64,000 nucleotides of DNA from Spartinivicinus ruber (GTDB lineage: Bacteria; Pseudomonadota; Gammaproteobacteria; Pseudomonadales; Zooshikellaceae), in the NCBI RefSeq assembly GCF_011009015.1, contig NZ_CP048878.1:2696354-2760353 (forward strand), read 5' to 3'. The first letter of the stretch is position 1. The number at the start of each line of letters is the position of its first letter. Under the pieces are notes generated by a model. The model did not search any database, was not told the origin of the DNA, and worked only from the letters and a program-made list of their open reading frames with translations. This document shows positions 23,555-33,385 of the stretch, piece after piece. Position numbers and translations under genes: made by a program.

Positions 23555-24685
23555 TTAACGGATTGCTTCCTGAATGATCTGTAGCCCACCCGCTAATACT
23601 TGCTTACTGGTATAAAAGTGGGGGGATAATCGAATACCACCACCTCGGTAAGCACAAATTACACCTTTATCCATTAGATGTCGGTGAAGCTCAGGCATAT
23701 CCCTGTTGTTAACGCTAAAAGTAACAATACCACCAAACCGACCAGGATCAGTAGCGCTGATAACTTGAACTCCAGACATCTGAGCCAGTTGCTGCTGTAA
23801 AAAGCGGGTGTTGTCGAGCACTTGTTGTTCAACTTGCTCCATACCAACTTCAAGCAATAAGCTGATACTGGCATTGAGTGCGTAGATACCTAGCATATTA
23901 GGACTACCACACTCAAAACGGCGAGCTGAATGAGCAATTTCCCATTCGGTTGTATCATAATTGCCCTGTGCTTCAACCATATGCCAGCCAAACTGTTTAA
24001 TTGTTAGCTTATCTCTAGCTTTTGGTGTGCTGTAAAATAGTGCTAGCCCTTCTGGTCCAAGCATCCACTTATGGCCATCGGCCATCACAAAATCCGCTTT
24101 AATGGATGTGGCATCAAACTGCATGGCTCCAATGCTCTGAATGGCATCCACGCAATATAAAATATCCTTCTGTTGGCAAAAATCCCCCAGCTGTTTCAAG
24201 TCTAATTGCAACCCAGTGGCATACTGTACCGAGCTAATAGAAAGCAAACGGGTTCGTTGGTCGCAGGCTTCAATAATGGCTTGTTCTGGTTGACTGCCGG
24301 ATACATCTACTGGCTTAACCGTTACACCTTGGTTAGCCAGAGATTCCCAAACTATTCGGTTAGAGGGAAACTCTTGGTCGGAGATCACCACATTATCGCC
24401 TGGCTGCCAATCTAAGCCATATGCTACTACCGATAGAGCTTCAGACGTATTTTTTAGCAAGGCGATATCATGCCACTGGGCCACATTAATCAACGAAGCC
24501 AAGCGGCTTTTCAGCTGTTGTTCGGTTGCTACCCAGTTGGGGTATTGGCAGGCCCCTTGCTGAATATTTTCCTGAGCAAACGCTGTTATGGCTTGTGCGG
24601 TTCGCGCAGGCCAGGGGGCCACGGCAGCATGGTTAAGGTAATAAATGGCAGAGTTAATAGGAAACTCAGTTTGCCACTGACTCAT
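23555..24685 (-). CDS. Class V PLP-dependent aminotransferase / C-S lyase-like
   Basis: The 376-aa fold-type I enzyme reads YYLNHAAVAPWP at the substrate-binding N-terminus, NTSEALSVVAYGLDW in the PLP phosphate region, VDAIQSIGAM (the Asp contacting the PLP nitrogen) and VMADGHKWMLGPEGLALFY (the PLP lysine). The C-terminus has RGGGIRLSPHFYTS. It belongs to the isopenicillin-N-epimerase/cysteine-desulfurase-like group, which also includes EgtE. The substrate cannot be read from sequence. It is a possible partner for a sulfoxide lyase step elsewhere, though nothing here proves that. Confidence 0.85.
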   Translation of the reverse strand: MSQWQTEFPINSAIYYLNHAAVAPWPARTAQAITAFAQENIQQGACQYPNWVATEQQLKSRLASLINVAQWHDIALLKNTSEALSVVAYGLDWQPGDNVVISDQEFPSNRIVWESLANQGVTVKPVDVSGSQPEQAIIEACDQRTRLLSISSVQYATGLQLDLKQLGDFCQQKDILYCVDAIQSIGAMQFDATSIKADFVMADGHKWMLGPEGLALFYSTPKARDKLTIKQFGWHMVEAQGNYDTTEWEIAHSARRFECGSPNMLGIYALNASISLLLEVGMEQVEQQVLDNTRFLQQQLAQMSGVQVISATDPGRFGGIVTFSVNNRDMPELHRHLMDKGVICAYRGGGIRLSPHFYTSKQVLAGGLQIIQEAIR

Positions 24686-25041
24686 AAGTCACCTGTTGTT
24701 GTAGAGATAGACTGCAGTCAATTTATGTTAATACAACAGTTAAATCAAATGGATCACACCTAATTAATTACATTAATTTTAGGTTTGATAACAAACGTCA
24801 GTACCGTATTTTATCAATAGCACAGCCTGAGTAATGTGGCCTTTAAGTCGGCTAGTCTGGTGCGCCACCTGGGGTGGCTGGTTTAGTATGTGACTTATTT
24901 TGTTGGTTGTTATGGTGATATTATGACAGCGACTGTCGTGATTAACTGTAACGACAAAGCGATATTGCTTGCCAAAAATATTCAGCATGGTATGAATAAG
25001 GGGTCTAACTACAATCAAAAATTTGCCTACGGTGCAGGTGT
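24686..25041. other. Divergent promoter region, aminotransferase / TetR regulator
   Basis: These 356 bp contain no convincing gene. It is the shared upstream region of the divergent aminotransferase and TetR genes, so it is a likely place for a TetR operator, but I could not single one out. Confidence 0.35.
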
Positions 25042-25782
25042 ATGGCGGATATAACAAGAAAACAGCGCGAATTTAAACGTCGCGAAAACGAAATCCTAGA
25101 AACTGCATTAACTTTATTTTTAGAAAAGGGGGAAGACAATGTCACAGTCGAGATGATTGCTGAAGCAGTCGGTATTGGTAAAGGAACAGTGTACAGTCAC
25201 TTTCGCTCTAAAGCAGAAATATTTTTACGACTGATGCTGACCTATGAAGAAGAACTAGCCAGCCTTATTCAGTCCGATGAAGTTGCAGCGGATCGTGGAG
25301 CATTACCACGCGCTTATTTCGAATATCGGATGAAGCATCCTGAAAAATACTATTTATTTGATCGCCTTGAGCAAAAGCTCACTCGTCGTAATCCTCACCC
25401 TGAGCTATTTCGTGAGTTACATCGAATTCGGGCCTCAAATATTGCGCGTTTGACTGAATTAATCAAAGCGCGAATTGACGACGATTTACTGGAAAACGTT
25501 CCACCTTATTTTCACTACTGCGCTGCCTGGGCATTGGTTCATGGCGCAGTTGCTGTATATCACTCAGCGTTTTGGCAAGATGTGATAGAAGATAAAGATG
25601 GGTTTTTCCAGTTTATGATGGATATTGGGATGCGCATGGGTAGACGCGGGCATGCTAAGCCTGGTCGCCAGGAAGAAGAAAAGGAAGCTAGTGTATTGGT
25701 GCATGCAACCAGGGAGGAGCAGGGGAGTATCACCGATAATAATGAACTTGAAGTGGCTGACGAAGCATTAATAGCAGGCTAA
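25042..25782 (+). CDS. TetR/AcrR-family transcriptional regulator
   Basis: The 246-aa protein has an N-terminal HTH at residues about 15-62 (ILETALTLFLEKGEDNVTVE, IAEAVGIGKGTVYSHFRSKA). The ligand domain follows, then an unusual acidic C-terminal tail (QEEEKEASV onwards, about 45 residues). PEKYYLFDRLEQKLTRRNPH and WALVHGAVAVYHSAFW are typical of TetR regulators in marine gammaproteobacteria. The effector is unknown. It is divergent from the aminotransferase. Confidence 0.9.
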   Translation: MADITRKQREFKRRENEILETALTLFLEKGEDNVTVEMIAEAVGIGKGTVYSHFRSKAEIFLRLMLTYEEELASLIQSDEVAADRGALPRAYFEYRMKHPEKYYLFDRLEQKLTRRNPHPELFRELHRIRASNIARLTELIKARIDDDLLENVPPYFHYCAAWALVHGAVAVYHSAFWQDVIEDKDGFFQFMMDIGMRMGRRGHAKPGRQEEEKEASVLVHATREEQGSITDNNELEVADEALIAG

Positions 25783-25812
25783 CTATTACTGTTAACTGCA
25801 TACATAAGCCCA

Positions 25813-25849
25813 GTGCTGGTAAGGTAATGGATTATTAACTTACCAGCAC
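25813..25849 (+). terminator. Terminator hairpin after the TetR gene
   Basis: GTGCTGGTAAG (25813-25823) pairs perfectly with CTTACCAGCAC (25839-25849). A T-rich stretch appears about 10 bp later. It lies 30 bp downstream of the TetR stop. Confidence 0.6.
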
Positions 25850-25932
25850 ACTTTACGTTGTTTTTGTTTGGATAAAGCTTAGGTACAGAATTTGCTGCTA
25901 TCTGGTTAGATGATGACAACCAGATATGAACA

Positions 25933-26577
25933 ATGCCTCAATTATTTATCTGTGCTTTAAGAATTGGCAGGCAGCTAAGGCACTACTGGCTACTTGCGGG
26001 TGTACTGCTAACTACTGGTTTAAGCGGTTGTATGCCCAGTGATATCGGCAAAGAATTGCATCGCTATGCTGTTGATTTACGGCTGGTGGATAACAGCCAG
26101 ATTGGTTATCACAATAACTGGGTAATACCCCGTGATTCACGGATCCTTGTGGTATCCGGCCCAGGATTAAAGATTGATGAGGTGAATTATCAAGCTGCTT
26201 TAACCAAAGAGGTCTATCAAGTCTTTACCGCTCGCTTCCCCTACACACAACGTTACCCAAAATCACAACCTTCCTTATTGACGGCACTTAATACAGCTCG
26301 TAATCATCGCCATCAGTTTGTTTTATATACTCAGCTATTATTTTTTGACGATAAGGTGAGCAACTGGATTGAGTGGGAGTATTCTGAAGATATTCGACGG
26401 GTGGGGCCAGACCGCATTTCGGCAAGGCTAACATTGGTCGAAACGAGTTCGGAATATATTGTTGACTCCATTTTGCTGCAAAGTAACAGTGGTTGGCTAA
26501 CCTTTTATAATGACAAGCCTGATGAGCTGTTTCGAGGGCCAATAGAAGACTATGCTGATCGTTTAACTCCTCAATAG
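25933..26577 (+). CDS. DUF4823-type outer-membrane lipoprotein
   Basis: The 214-aa protein has a long signal ending in the lipobox GLSGC (Cys33). The conserved DUF4823 core follows: ILVVSGPG, YQVFTARFPYT, ALNTARNHRHQFVLYTQLLF, WIEWEYSEDIRRVGPDRISA and LTLVETSSEYIVDSILLQS. Function is unknown in the family; it is likely attached to an inner or outer membrane leaflet in the periplasm. A terminator follows. Confidence 0.8.
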   Translation: MPQLFICALRIGRQLRHYWLLAGVLLTTGLSGCMPSDIGKELHRYAVDLRLVDNSQIGYHNNWVIPRDSRILVVSGPGLKIDEVNYQAALTKEVYQVFTARFPYTQRYPKSQPSLLTALNTARNHRHQFVLYTQLLFFDDKVSNWIEWEYSEDIRRVGPDRISARLTLVETSSEYIVDSILLQSNSGWLTFYNDKPDELFRGPIEDYADRLTPQ

Positions 26578-26617
26578 GTAGGCTTCGCAAAATTACTGCG
26601 CTTGCAAATACTGCATT

Positions 26618-26667
26618 AAAAATCGGCTCAAAATGCTCATTAAACTCCGCTTTTTTCGCCGATTTTT
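26618..26667 (+). terminator. Terminator hairpin after the DUF4823 gene
   Basis: AAAAATCGGC (26618-26627) pairs with GCCGATTTTT (26658-26667) around a 30-base loop that itself contains GCTTTTTTCGCC. The U-rich arm acts as the tail. Confidence 0.5.
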
Positions 26668-26813
26668 GCCTTATCTTTGCTGTGCCCCTGACCTTTTGCA
26701 GTTTTTGCGTAGCCTCTGTTGGGCTTTTCAAACATGAGCAATTATAACCATGACTTATAAACAGGCTTTATGGTTAAATAGGCAACAAGAGTGGTACAAC
26801 AACCGGCCTAATT

Positions 26814-27386
26814 ATGAGTCAAGCACATATTAACCCTGCAGCCATTGCCGCGAGTATCGAACAAGCCATTAACCACCCCTCACTGCCCCCTGTTAGCCAA
26901 TGGCAGCCTAGTCTCTGTGGTGATATTGATATTGTCATTAAAAGTAATGGTCAATGGTTTTTTCATGGCACTCCAATTAACCGTCCACAACTAGTACGAC
27001 TGTTTTCGACGGTATTACGCAAAGAACAAACTGATTTTTACTTAGTAACGCCGGTTGAAAAGTTAAAAATTACCGTAGAGGACGCACCATTTGTTGTGGT
27101 AGCAGTTGCTATCAGGGACGAAAATCATCAGCAACAACTGGTATTTACCACTAATGTTGGTGATAAAGTCGTGTTAGATACAGACCACCCGTTACAAGTC
27201 CGTTCCGTGGCTGAGCAGCCCAAACCTTATATTTTGGTAAGAGATCAGTTAGAAGCACTCATTAACCGCAATGTATTTTATGAACTAGTGGATAAAGCTG
27301 AAGAAAAAGAAATTGCAGGAGACTACCACTTAGGTCTATGGAGTAACGGCCAATTTTTTAGTTTAGGCTTAGCCTCTGAGGGGTAA
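26814..27386 (+). CDS. DUF1285 domain protein
   Basis: The 190-aa cytoplasmic protein matches the DUF1285 family: CGDIDIVIKSNGQWFFHGTP, then INRPQLVRLFSTVLRKEQT, FYLVTPVEKLKITVEDAPF, VGDKVVLDTDHPL, PYILVRDQLEALINRNVFYE and LGLWSNGQFFSLG. The family is conserved in gammaproteobacteria, often beside DUF4823 genes as here. It has a two-domain beta fold and no established reaction. Confidence 0.88.
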   Translation: MSQAHINPAAIAASIEQAINHPSLPPVSQWQPSLCGDIDIVIKSNGQWFFHGTPINRPQLVRLFSTVLRKEQTDFYLVTPVEKLKITVEDAPFVVVAVAIRDENHQQQLVFTTNVGDKVVLDTDHPLQVRSVAEQPKPYILVRDQLEALINRNVFYELVDKAEEKEIAGDYHLGLWSNGQFFSLGLASEG

Positions 27387-27464
27387 TCATTTCGCGGTGA
27401 ACTACAATGTAATTCATAACTTATAAACTATCCAATAAATAACAAGAATTAAGGTAATAAAAGT

Positions 27465-29381
27465 TTGGAAAGTGCATACACTGAAGCAGTAGATCATCAG
27501 CTAGAAGAACTGCCGTTACTTGATGTAAGAGAGCTGGCTATTGAATTTCAGTTACCAGGTGGGGTATTTACGGCAGTTAAGAATGTCTCATTTTGCTTAC
27601 GCCATGGCAGTACGGTGGCATTAGTGGGCGAGTCTGGGTCAGGCAAGTCAGTGACTGCTCAGGCGATTTTAGGGATCTTGCCAAAAAATGCACGCATTGC
27701 CAAAGGCGATATCATTTTTCGCGAGCCAGGCATTTTAGTCAGCACCACCAATATTGCCAAGCTGTCACCAGATTCACAAATGATGCGGGATATGCGGGGC
27801 AGTCAGATTTCGATTATTTTCCAGGAACCCATGGTATCCATGTCGAATATGCATACCATTGGCGATCAAGTAAGTGAAGCGTTGTTTTTGCATCGACGCA
27901 TCAGTAAACAGCAGGGAATTAAACTCACTAAAGATATGTTGTCGTTAGTGGGGTTTCGTAATGCGGATCAGGCTTTTCACCTTTACCCTTTTGAGCTTTC
28001 TGGTGGCTTGCGACAGCGGGCCATGATTGCCATGGCATTAATTTGCCACCCTGCTATTTTAATTGCCGATGAGCCAACCACGGCATTAGATGTCACCGTG
28101 CAGTTGCAAATTTTAAAATTAATGCGGCGATTGCAACGGGAACTGAATATGGGGATTTTACTGATTACCCATGATTTAGGCGTGGTGGCCAATATGGCTG
28201 ATGAAGTGGTGGTGATGTATCACGGTCATGTGGTTGAGCGTGGCCCCGTAGAAGCTATTTATAGTGACCCTCAGCATCCTTATTTAAAAGCCTTATTTCA
28301 CTCCATTCCTCGGTTTGGGTTGACCAAAGAAGAACGCTTAACTCCAATTCGGGATATTCAGGTAACAACCGAAAATATTGAGAGTAATTTTACCCATTGG
28401 CAACCAGAAGAAAAACTAGTTGGACCTCACTTAGAGGTAGTCAGGCTCAGTAAAAACTTTACTCAACGTAAACAGGGTAAGTGGTTTAAGCGCAAATCAG
28501 AGCAAGAGTTGATTCAAGCTGTACATAGAGTGTCGTTTAATATTGGGGTAGGGGAATGCCTAGGTTTGGTGGGTGAAAGTGGCTGCGGTAAAAGTACTCT
28601 CAGTAAAATGGTTATGCGGGCATTATCACCTAGCTCTGGGGATATTCGCTATAATGACCGTGGTAAAATTATCTCGTTACTTAATTTAACTGATGAAGAA
28701 TTACGGGCATTTCGCACCAAAATCCAACTGGTATTTCAAGACCCTTTCAGTGCGCTTAGCCCGCGCATGACTATTTTGGATGTACTAACTGAACCGTTAG
28801 TGATTCATAATATTGGTGATCCGGAATCTCGACGTAATTGTGCCAAAGAACTAATGAAACTGGTTGGGTTAGACCCAGCGTTTTTAAATCGTTATCCCCA
28901 TAGTTTTTCTGGAGGGCAGCGGCAGCGGATCAGTATTGCCAGAGCATTGGCATTGGCCCCTGACTTTTTAATTTTAGATGAGCCAGTTTCGGCGTTGGAT
29001 GTATCAGTTCAGGCACAAATTTTAAATTTATTAAAAGATTTACAACATGAATTGGGGCTAACCTATTTATTTATCAGCCATAATCTAGCAGTGGTGGATT
29101 ATATTGCTGACCGTATTGTGGTGATGTGCCGAGGTCAGATTGTCGAGCAGGCGCCCACTGAAAAACTATTTGTCAATCCTAATCACCCCTATACCAAAAC
29201 CTTGATGGAAGCGGTATTAGCACCCGATTTAACGGCTCGGCGGCAATTTGAAAAATTAGGGCCGGCACTCTCACAACCGGAATTCTGGCCAGCCCCTTAC
29301 ACCTTATCACCTCATATTCCTAATGAGCTGGTTGAGATAGAAGAAGACCATTTTGTCAGGATGTGTCCCCATGAGTATTAA
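27465..29381 (+). CDS. Oligopeptide-type ABC transporter, fused double ATP-binding protein
   Basis: The 638-aa protein contains two complete ABC ATPases. The first has Walker A GESGSGKSVTAQ, signature LSGGLRQRAMIA and Walker B ILIADEPTTALDV. The second has GESGCGKSTLSK, SGGQRQRISIARAL and FLILDEPVSALDV. Each ends in the oligopeptide-type C-terminal motif (HPYLKALFHSIP, HPYTKTLMEAVL). This is the YejF/GsiA-like fused layout. No ATG is available at the N-terminus. Start TTG 27465 is supported by AAGG 10 bp upstream. It heads a four-gene transporter operon. Confidence 0.92.
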   Translation: MESAYTEAVDHQLEELPLLDVRELAIEFQLPGGVFTAVKNVSFCLRHGSTVALVGESGSGKSVTAQAILGILPKNARIAKGDIIFREPGILVSTTNIAKLSPDSQMMRDMRGSQISIIFQEPMVSMSNMHTIGDQVSEALFLHRRISKQQGIKLTKDMLSLVGFRNADQAFHLYPFELSGGLRQRAMIAMALICHPAILIADEPTTALDVTVQLQILKLMRRLQRELNMGILLITHDLGVVANMADEVVVMYHGHVVERGPVEAIYSDPQHPYLKALFHSIPRFGLTKEERLTPIRDIQVTTENIESNFTHWQPEEKLVGPHLEVVRLSKNFTQRKQGKWFKRKSEQELIQAVHRVSFNIGVGECLGLVGESGCGKSTLSKMVMRALSPSSGDIRYNDRGKIISLLNLTDEELRAFRTKIQLVFQDPFSALSPRMTILDVLTEPLVIHNIGDPESRRNCAKELMKLVGLDPAFLNRYPHSFSGGQRQRISIARALALAPDFLILDEPVSALDVSVQAQILNLLKDLQHELGLTYLFISHNLAVVDYIADRIVVMCRGQIVEQAPTEKLFVNPNHPYTKTLMEAVLAPDLTARRQFEKLGPALSQPEFWPAPYTLSPHIPNELVEIEEDHFVRMCPHEY

Positions 29382-31212
29382 TCTTAATTATTTACTTATT
29401 GTGCTAGTCATGGGAGGAGTCGTTACGCAGTCAATAATGGCTGATTTACCCGAAGAACCTTTAGTCACCAAAATGGCATCTGATCAGGCTATTGGTAAAC
29501 CTGGTGGGACACTTTATACCCTAATGGCCAAAAGCAAAGATATCCGGATGATGACGGTATTTGGTTATGCCAGATTAGTTGGGTTTACTCGTAATTTTGA
29601 GCTGAAGCCGGACATATTGAAAGATATTATTGTTGAAGAAGATGGGCGACGTTTTACCTTGGTAATTCGTAAAGGCCACCGGTGGTCTGATGGCCAACTG
29701 TTTACCGCAGAAGATTTTCGTTATTACTGGGAAGATATTGCTAATAATAAAAAGCTTTCACCTTTTGGACCACCGCCCCAATTGATGGTTAAAGGCAAAC
29801 CGCCCACTTTTACACTGATTGATGAGCATACGGTACGTTATCAATGGGATGAGCCTAATCCGTACTTTTTACCTGCATTAGCTGGAGCCAGACCATTATT
29901 TATTTATGCCCCTGCCCATTATTTAAAGCAATTTCATGCGTCTTATACCCAAGCAGAAACGCTCGCTTTATTAGTTGAAAAATACGGTAAGCGGAATTGG
30001 GCAGGTTTACACCATTCTCGAGTCAGGCAATATAAGTTAACCAACCCTAAATTGCCAGTATTACAGCCCTGGGTTAATACAACTAAGCCGCCTTCTGAGC
30101 GCTTTGTGTTTAAACGTAACCCACATTATCACCGGGTAGATGAGAAAGGCCAACAGTTGCCTTACATCGATCAGGTGGTGGTCAATATTGTATCCAGTAG
30201 TTTGATTCCAGCTAAAACACGGGCGGGTGATGCCACATTACAAGGCCGGTATATTCGACTGGATAACTATACCTTTTTAAAAGCAGGGGAAAAGAAAGGT
30301 AATTATAAGGTATTTCTCTGGAAAAATGCGCGGGGCTCTCAGGTTGCCCTTTACCCCAATTTAAATGCAACTGACCCTGCTTGGCGTAAACTAATGCAAT
30401 CAGTCAATTTTAGACGGGCATTGTCATTGGCAATCAATCGTCATGAAATAAATCAAGTGGTTTATTATGGATTGGCTATCGAAGGAGGGAATACCATATT
30501 ACCGGCTAGCCCACTTTATGACGAAAAATATACTAAAACCTGGTGCCAATATAACCCCAAATTGGCCAATCAATTATTAGACGAACTGGGGTTAACCAAG
30601 CGTAATAATGTAGGTACTCGCCTGCTGTCTGACGGGCGGCCGATGGAAATCATTGTGCAGTCACCCGGTGAGTCTACCGAGCAAACCGATATTTTGGAAT
30701 TAATTCGAGACCACTGGCAAGCCATAGGGATTAAGTTGCTTACCCGGCCTTCCCAGCGTGAAGTATTTCGTAATCGGGTTTTTTCTGGAGAAGCATTGAT
30801 GGCGGTATGGGAAGGGCTAGACAATGCACTGCCTACTGCTGAGATGAATCCTAAAGAGCTAGCACCCAGTATCCAGGAGCAATATCAATGGTCTCAATGG
30901 GGAAAATATTATGAAACGGGTCAAGGTAATCCACCGACACAGCCCGAAATATTAGAGCTGGTTAAACTACGTCGAGAGTGGATGCATGCACCAACCAACC
31001 AGGCAAAAATGGATATCTGGCGACAGATGCTGTCTATTTATTCTGATCAGGTATATACCATTGGCACTGTTACAGGCATTTTGCAACCAATTGTGGTGAG
31101 CAATAATTTAATGAATGTACCTAAGGAGGGTTGGTATAGCTGGGAACCAGGGGCTTATTTTGGGGTTTATCGCATGGATACTTTTTGGTTAAAAAATGAG
31201 TCTGGAGAGTAA
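29371..31212 (+). CDS. Oligopeptide-type ABC transporter substrate-binding protein
   Basis: The product is 613 aa from ATG 29371, overlapping the upstream stop by 11 bp; a TTG at 29353 is an alternative. It has a signal peptide (YLLIVLVMGGVVTQSIMA). SBP_bac_5 features are GGTLYTLMAKSKDIRMM, FTLVIRKGHRWSDGQLFTAE-DFRYYWEDI, VNFRRALSLAINRHEIN and a C-terminal REWMHAPTNQAKMDIWRQML. The large size fits peptide or oligosaccharide binders of the DppA/YejA class. It delivers substrate to the two permeases that follow. Confidence 0.92.
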   Translation: MSINLNYLLIVLVMGGVVTQSIMADLPEEPLVTKMASDQAIGKPGGTLYTLMAKSKDIRMMTVFGYARLVGFTRNFELKPDILKDIIVEEDGRRFTLVIRKGHRWSDGQLFTAEDFRYYWEDIANNKKLSPFGPPPQLMVKGKPPTFTLIDEHTVRYQWDEPNPYFLPALAGARPLFIYAPAHYLKQFHASYTQAETLALLVEKYGKRNWAGLHHSRVRQYKLTNPKLPVLQPWVNTTKPPSERFVFKRNPHYHRVDEKGQQLPYIDQVVVNIVSSSLIPAKTRAGDATLQGRYIRLDNYTFLKAGEKKGNYKVFLWKNARGSQVALYPNLNATDPAWRKLMQSVNFRRALSLAINRHEINQVVYYGLAIEGGNTILPASPLYDEKYTKTWCQYNPKLANQLLDELGLTKRNNVGTRLLSDGRPMEIIVQSPGESTEQTDILELIRDHWQAIGIKLLTRPSQREVFRNRVFSGEALMAVWEGLDNALPTAEMNPKELAPSIQEQYQWSQWGKYYETGQGNPPTQPEILELVKLRREWMHAPTNQAKMDIWRQMLSIYSDQVYTIGTVTGILQPIVVSNNLMNVPKEGWYSWEPGAYFGVYRMDTFWLKNESGE

Positions 31213-31214
31213 AT

Positions 31215-32213
31215 ATGGTTAATTATATTGCTCGCCGTATTTTTATGATGATACCCACCCTGATAGTCATCAGTATCATTGTATTTACCATTATCCAGTT
31301 ACCCCCTGGAGACTTTTTAGAAAGCTACATGGCGGAACTGCAAAGCCAGGGCGAGTCAATTGATAAACAGAAAATTGCCTATTTAAGACAGGAATACGGG
31401 CTTGATAAATCGCTACTAGAACAATATTGGACTTGGGTAACTGGCTTATTGGAAGGGGATTTAGGTTACTCGTTCGAATACAACCTACCGGTCAATGAAG
31501 TGGTGGGAGACCGGATGTATTTAACCATTATGGTATCGATCCTAACTATTATTTTTACCTGGGTAATTGCGTTCCCCATTGGGATGTATTCTGCTACCCA
31601 TCAATATAGCTGGGGGGATTATGGGCTGACTTTAGTAGGGTTTATTGGCCTGGCTACGCCAAATTTCTTATTGGCATTGGTATTGTTATATCTGGCCAAT
31701 GTGTATTTTGGCACCTCAATAGGTGGATTAATGGATGAGCAGTATGTCAATAAGCCTTGGACCTGGGAAAAATTCACCTCTATTTTGGAGCACTTGTGGA
31801 TCCCTGTGATTGTTATTGGTACCTCGGGTACTGCGGGGATGATTCGGCGTTTACGTGCTAATTTGCTAGATGAATTAAATAAGCCTTATGTGGTGACAGG
31901 ACGTGCGAAAGGGCTGGGTGAGAAAAAATTACTGGTTAAATACCCTTTAAGGGTATCGCTGAATTTTTTTATCGCTGACATTGGCAGTATGTTGCCCAGT
32001 ATTATTTCCGGCGCTGAAATTGTGGCATTAGTGCTGTCATTACCCACTACCGGGCCAATGTTATTAGGAGCATTGCAAAGTCAGGACATGTATTTAGCGG
32101 GTTCATTTTTAATGTTTTTGGCGGTATTAACCGTGGTGGGGGTATTAGTGTCTGACTTAGCATTAGCTGCTTTAGATCCCCGGATACGCTTGACAGGAGG
32201 GGCCACCAAATGA
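31215..32213 (+). CDS. Oligopeptide-type ABC transporter permease, DppB-like
   Basis: The 332-aa inner-membrane permease begins MVNYIARRIFMMIPTLIVIS, typical of DppB/OppB/YejB. It has about six helices and the EAA loop (MIRRLRANLLDELNKPYVVT, then GRAKGLGEKK). It starts two bases after the upstream stop and overlaps the next permease by 4 bp (ATGA), showing translational coupling. Confidence 0.93.
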   Translation: MVNYIARRIFMMIPTLIVISIIVFTIIQLPPGDFLESYMAELQSQGESIDKQKIAYLRQEYGLDKSLLEQYWTWVTGLLEGDLGYSFEYNLPVNEVVGDRMYLTIMVSILTIIFTWVIAFPIGMYSATHQYSWGDYGLTLVGFIGLATPNFLLALVLLYLANVYFGTSIGGLMDEQYVNKPWTWEKFTSILEHLWIPVIVIGTSGTAGMIRRLRANLLDELNKPYVVTGRAKGLGEKKLLVKYPLRVSLNFFIADIGSMLPSIISGAEIVALVLSLPTTGPMLLGALQSQDMYLAGSFLMFLAVLTVVGVLVSDLALAALDPRIRLTGGATK

Positions 32214-33385
32214 GGCATCAACCTGAATACCCGGCTAATCCTCACTATGTTTCTATAGAGCCTTATGACCCAGAAGCCATAACCAAAGTTGCCGCTGAGC
32301 AGGAAAAGTTTTATTTAGCTTCACAGTGGGCTTTGATTTGGTGGAAGTTTAAACGTCATCGATTAGCAGTAATCAGTGGCATATTTATTATTTTTGTGTA
32401 CGCTTCCATTTTAATCTGCGAATTTTTGGCTCCCTATAATTTACATACCCGCAATACCGATCACATTTATTCACCGCCACAACCCGTTCATTTTTTTCAC
32501 GAAGGGGAGTTTGTTGGTCCATTTGTGTACCGTTGGTATAACACCCTCAACATGGAGCTATTGCAACGAGACTACCATGAAGATAAAAGCCAGGTGCTAC
32601 CTATCCGGTTTTTCTGTAGTGGTGATGAATATGAGTTTTGGGGTGGAGCCTTTACTGGTAATTTTCATTTGTTTTGTGCACCAGAAGATGGCACTCTGTT
32701 TTTATTTGGCACGGATCGGTTAGGTCGGGATATGTTCTCCCGTGTTATTTATGGAGCTAGAATCTCCATGACCATTGGTTTGGTGGGCATTACTTTAAGT
32801 ATGTTTATGGGGATCGTGATTGGGAGCTTGGCGGGTTATTACGGCGGCTGGATCGACCATTTGGTTCAACGGAGTATTGAGATTATCCGCTCATTTCCTG
32901 AGTTGCCATTATGGATGGCGTTATCGGCTATTTTACCAGTGACTTGGAGCCCCCTGTGGGTATTTTTTGGTATTACCTTAATTTTAGCCTTGATGGATTG
33001 GACTGGATTAGCCAGAGCAGTGCGTTCTAAGCTATTAGCCTTACGGGAAGAAGACTACACCATGGCTGCCCAGTTGATGGGTGCCAAAACTCAGCGAATT
33101 GTTAGAAGACACTTGTTACCTGCGTTTTTTAGCCACTTAATTGCTTCGGCGACTCTGTCCATACCGACGATGATTTTGGGAGAAACCGCGCTTAGCTTTT
33201 TAGGCTTGGGATTACGCCCACCAATAACTAGTTGGGGGGTGCTGTTAAGTGAAGCGCAGAATGTTAATGTGGTTGCTGTTTATCCTTGGTTATTGATTCC
33301 GGTTATTCCTGTGATTTTCGTGATCTTGGCCTTTAACTTTTTTGGTGATGGGATTAGGGATGCAGCTGATCCTTATAAGCACTGA
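32210..33385 (+). CDS. Oligopeptide-type ABC transporter permease, DppC-like
   Basis: The 391-aa permease has an N-terminal cytoplasmic stretch, the WWKFKRHRLAVISGIFIIFV first helix (OppC_N), and a long periplasmic loop of about 110 residues. The FGTDRLGRDMFSRVIYGARI motif is followed by five helices with the EAA loop (EEDYTMAAQLMGAKTQRIVR, then RHLLP). It closes the operon and its end overlaps the convergent PilZ gene by 32 bp. Confidence 0.93.
   Translation: MRHQPEYPANPHYVSIEPYDPEAITKVAAEQEKFYLASQWALIWWKFKRHRLAVISGIFIIFVYASILICEFLAPYNLHTRNTDHIYSPPQPVHFFHEGEFVGPFVYRWYNTLNMELLQRDYHEDKSQVLPIRFFCSGDEYEFWGGAFTGNFHLFCAPEDGTLFLFGTDRLGRDMFSRVIYGARISMTIGLVGITLSMFMGIVIGSLAGYYGGWIDHLVQRSIEIIRSFPELPLWMALSAILPVTWSPLWVFFGITLILALMDWTGLARAVRSKLLALREEDYTMAAQLMGAKTQRIVRRHLLPAFFSHLIASATLSIPTMILGETALSFLGLGLRPPITSWGVLLSEAQNVNVVAVYPWLLIPVIPVIFVILAFNFFGDGIRDAADPYKH

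Noticed and set aside
26288-26731. 147-codon minus-strand frame over the DUF4823 gene end
   Set aside because: Most of it is antisense to a well-supported lipoprotein gene and its composition looks like a shadow.
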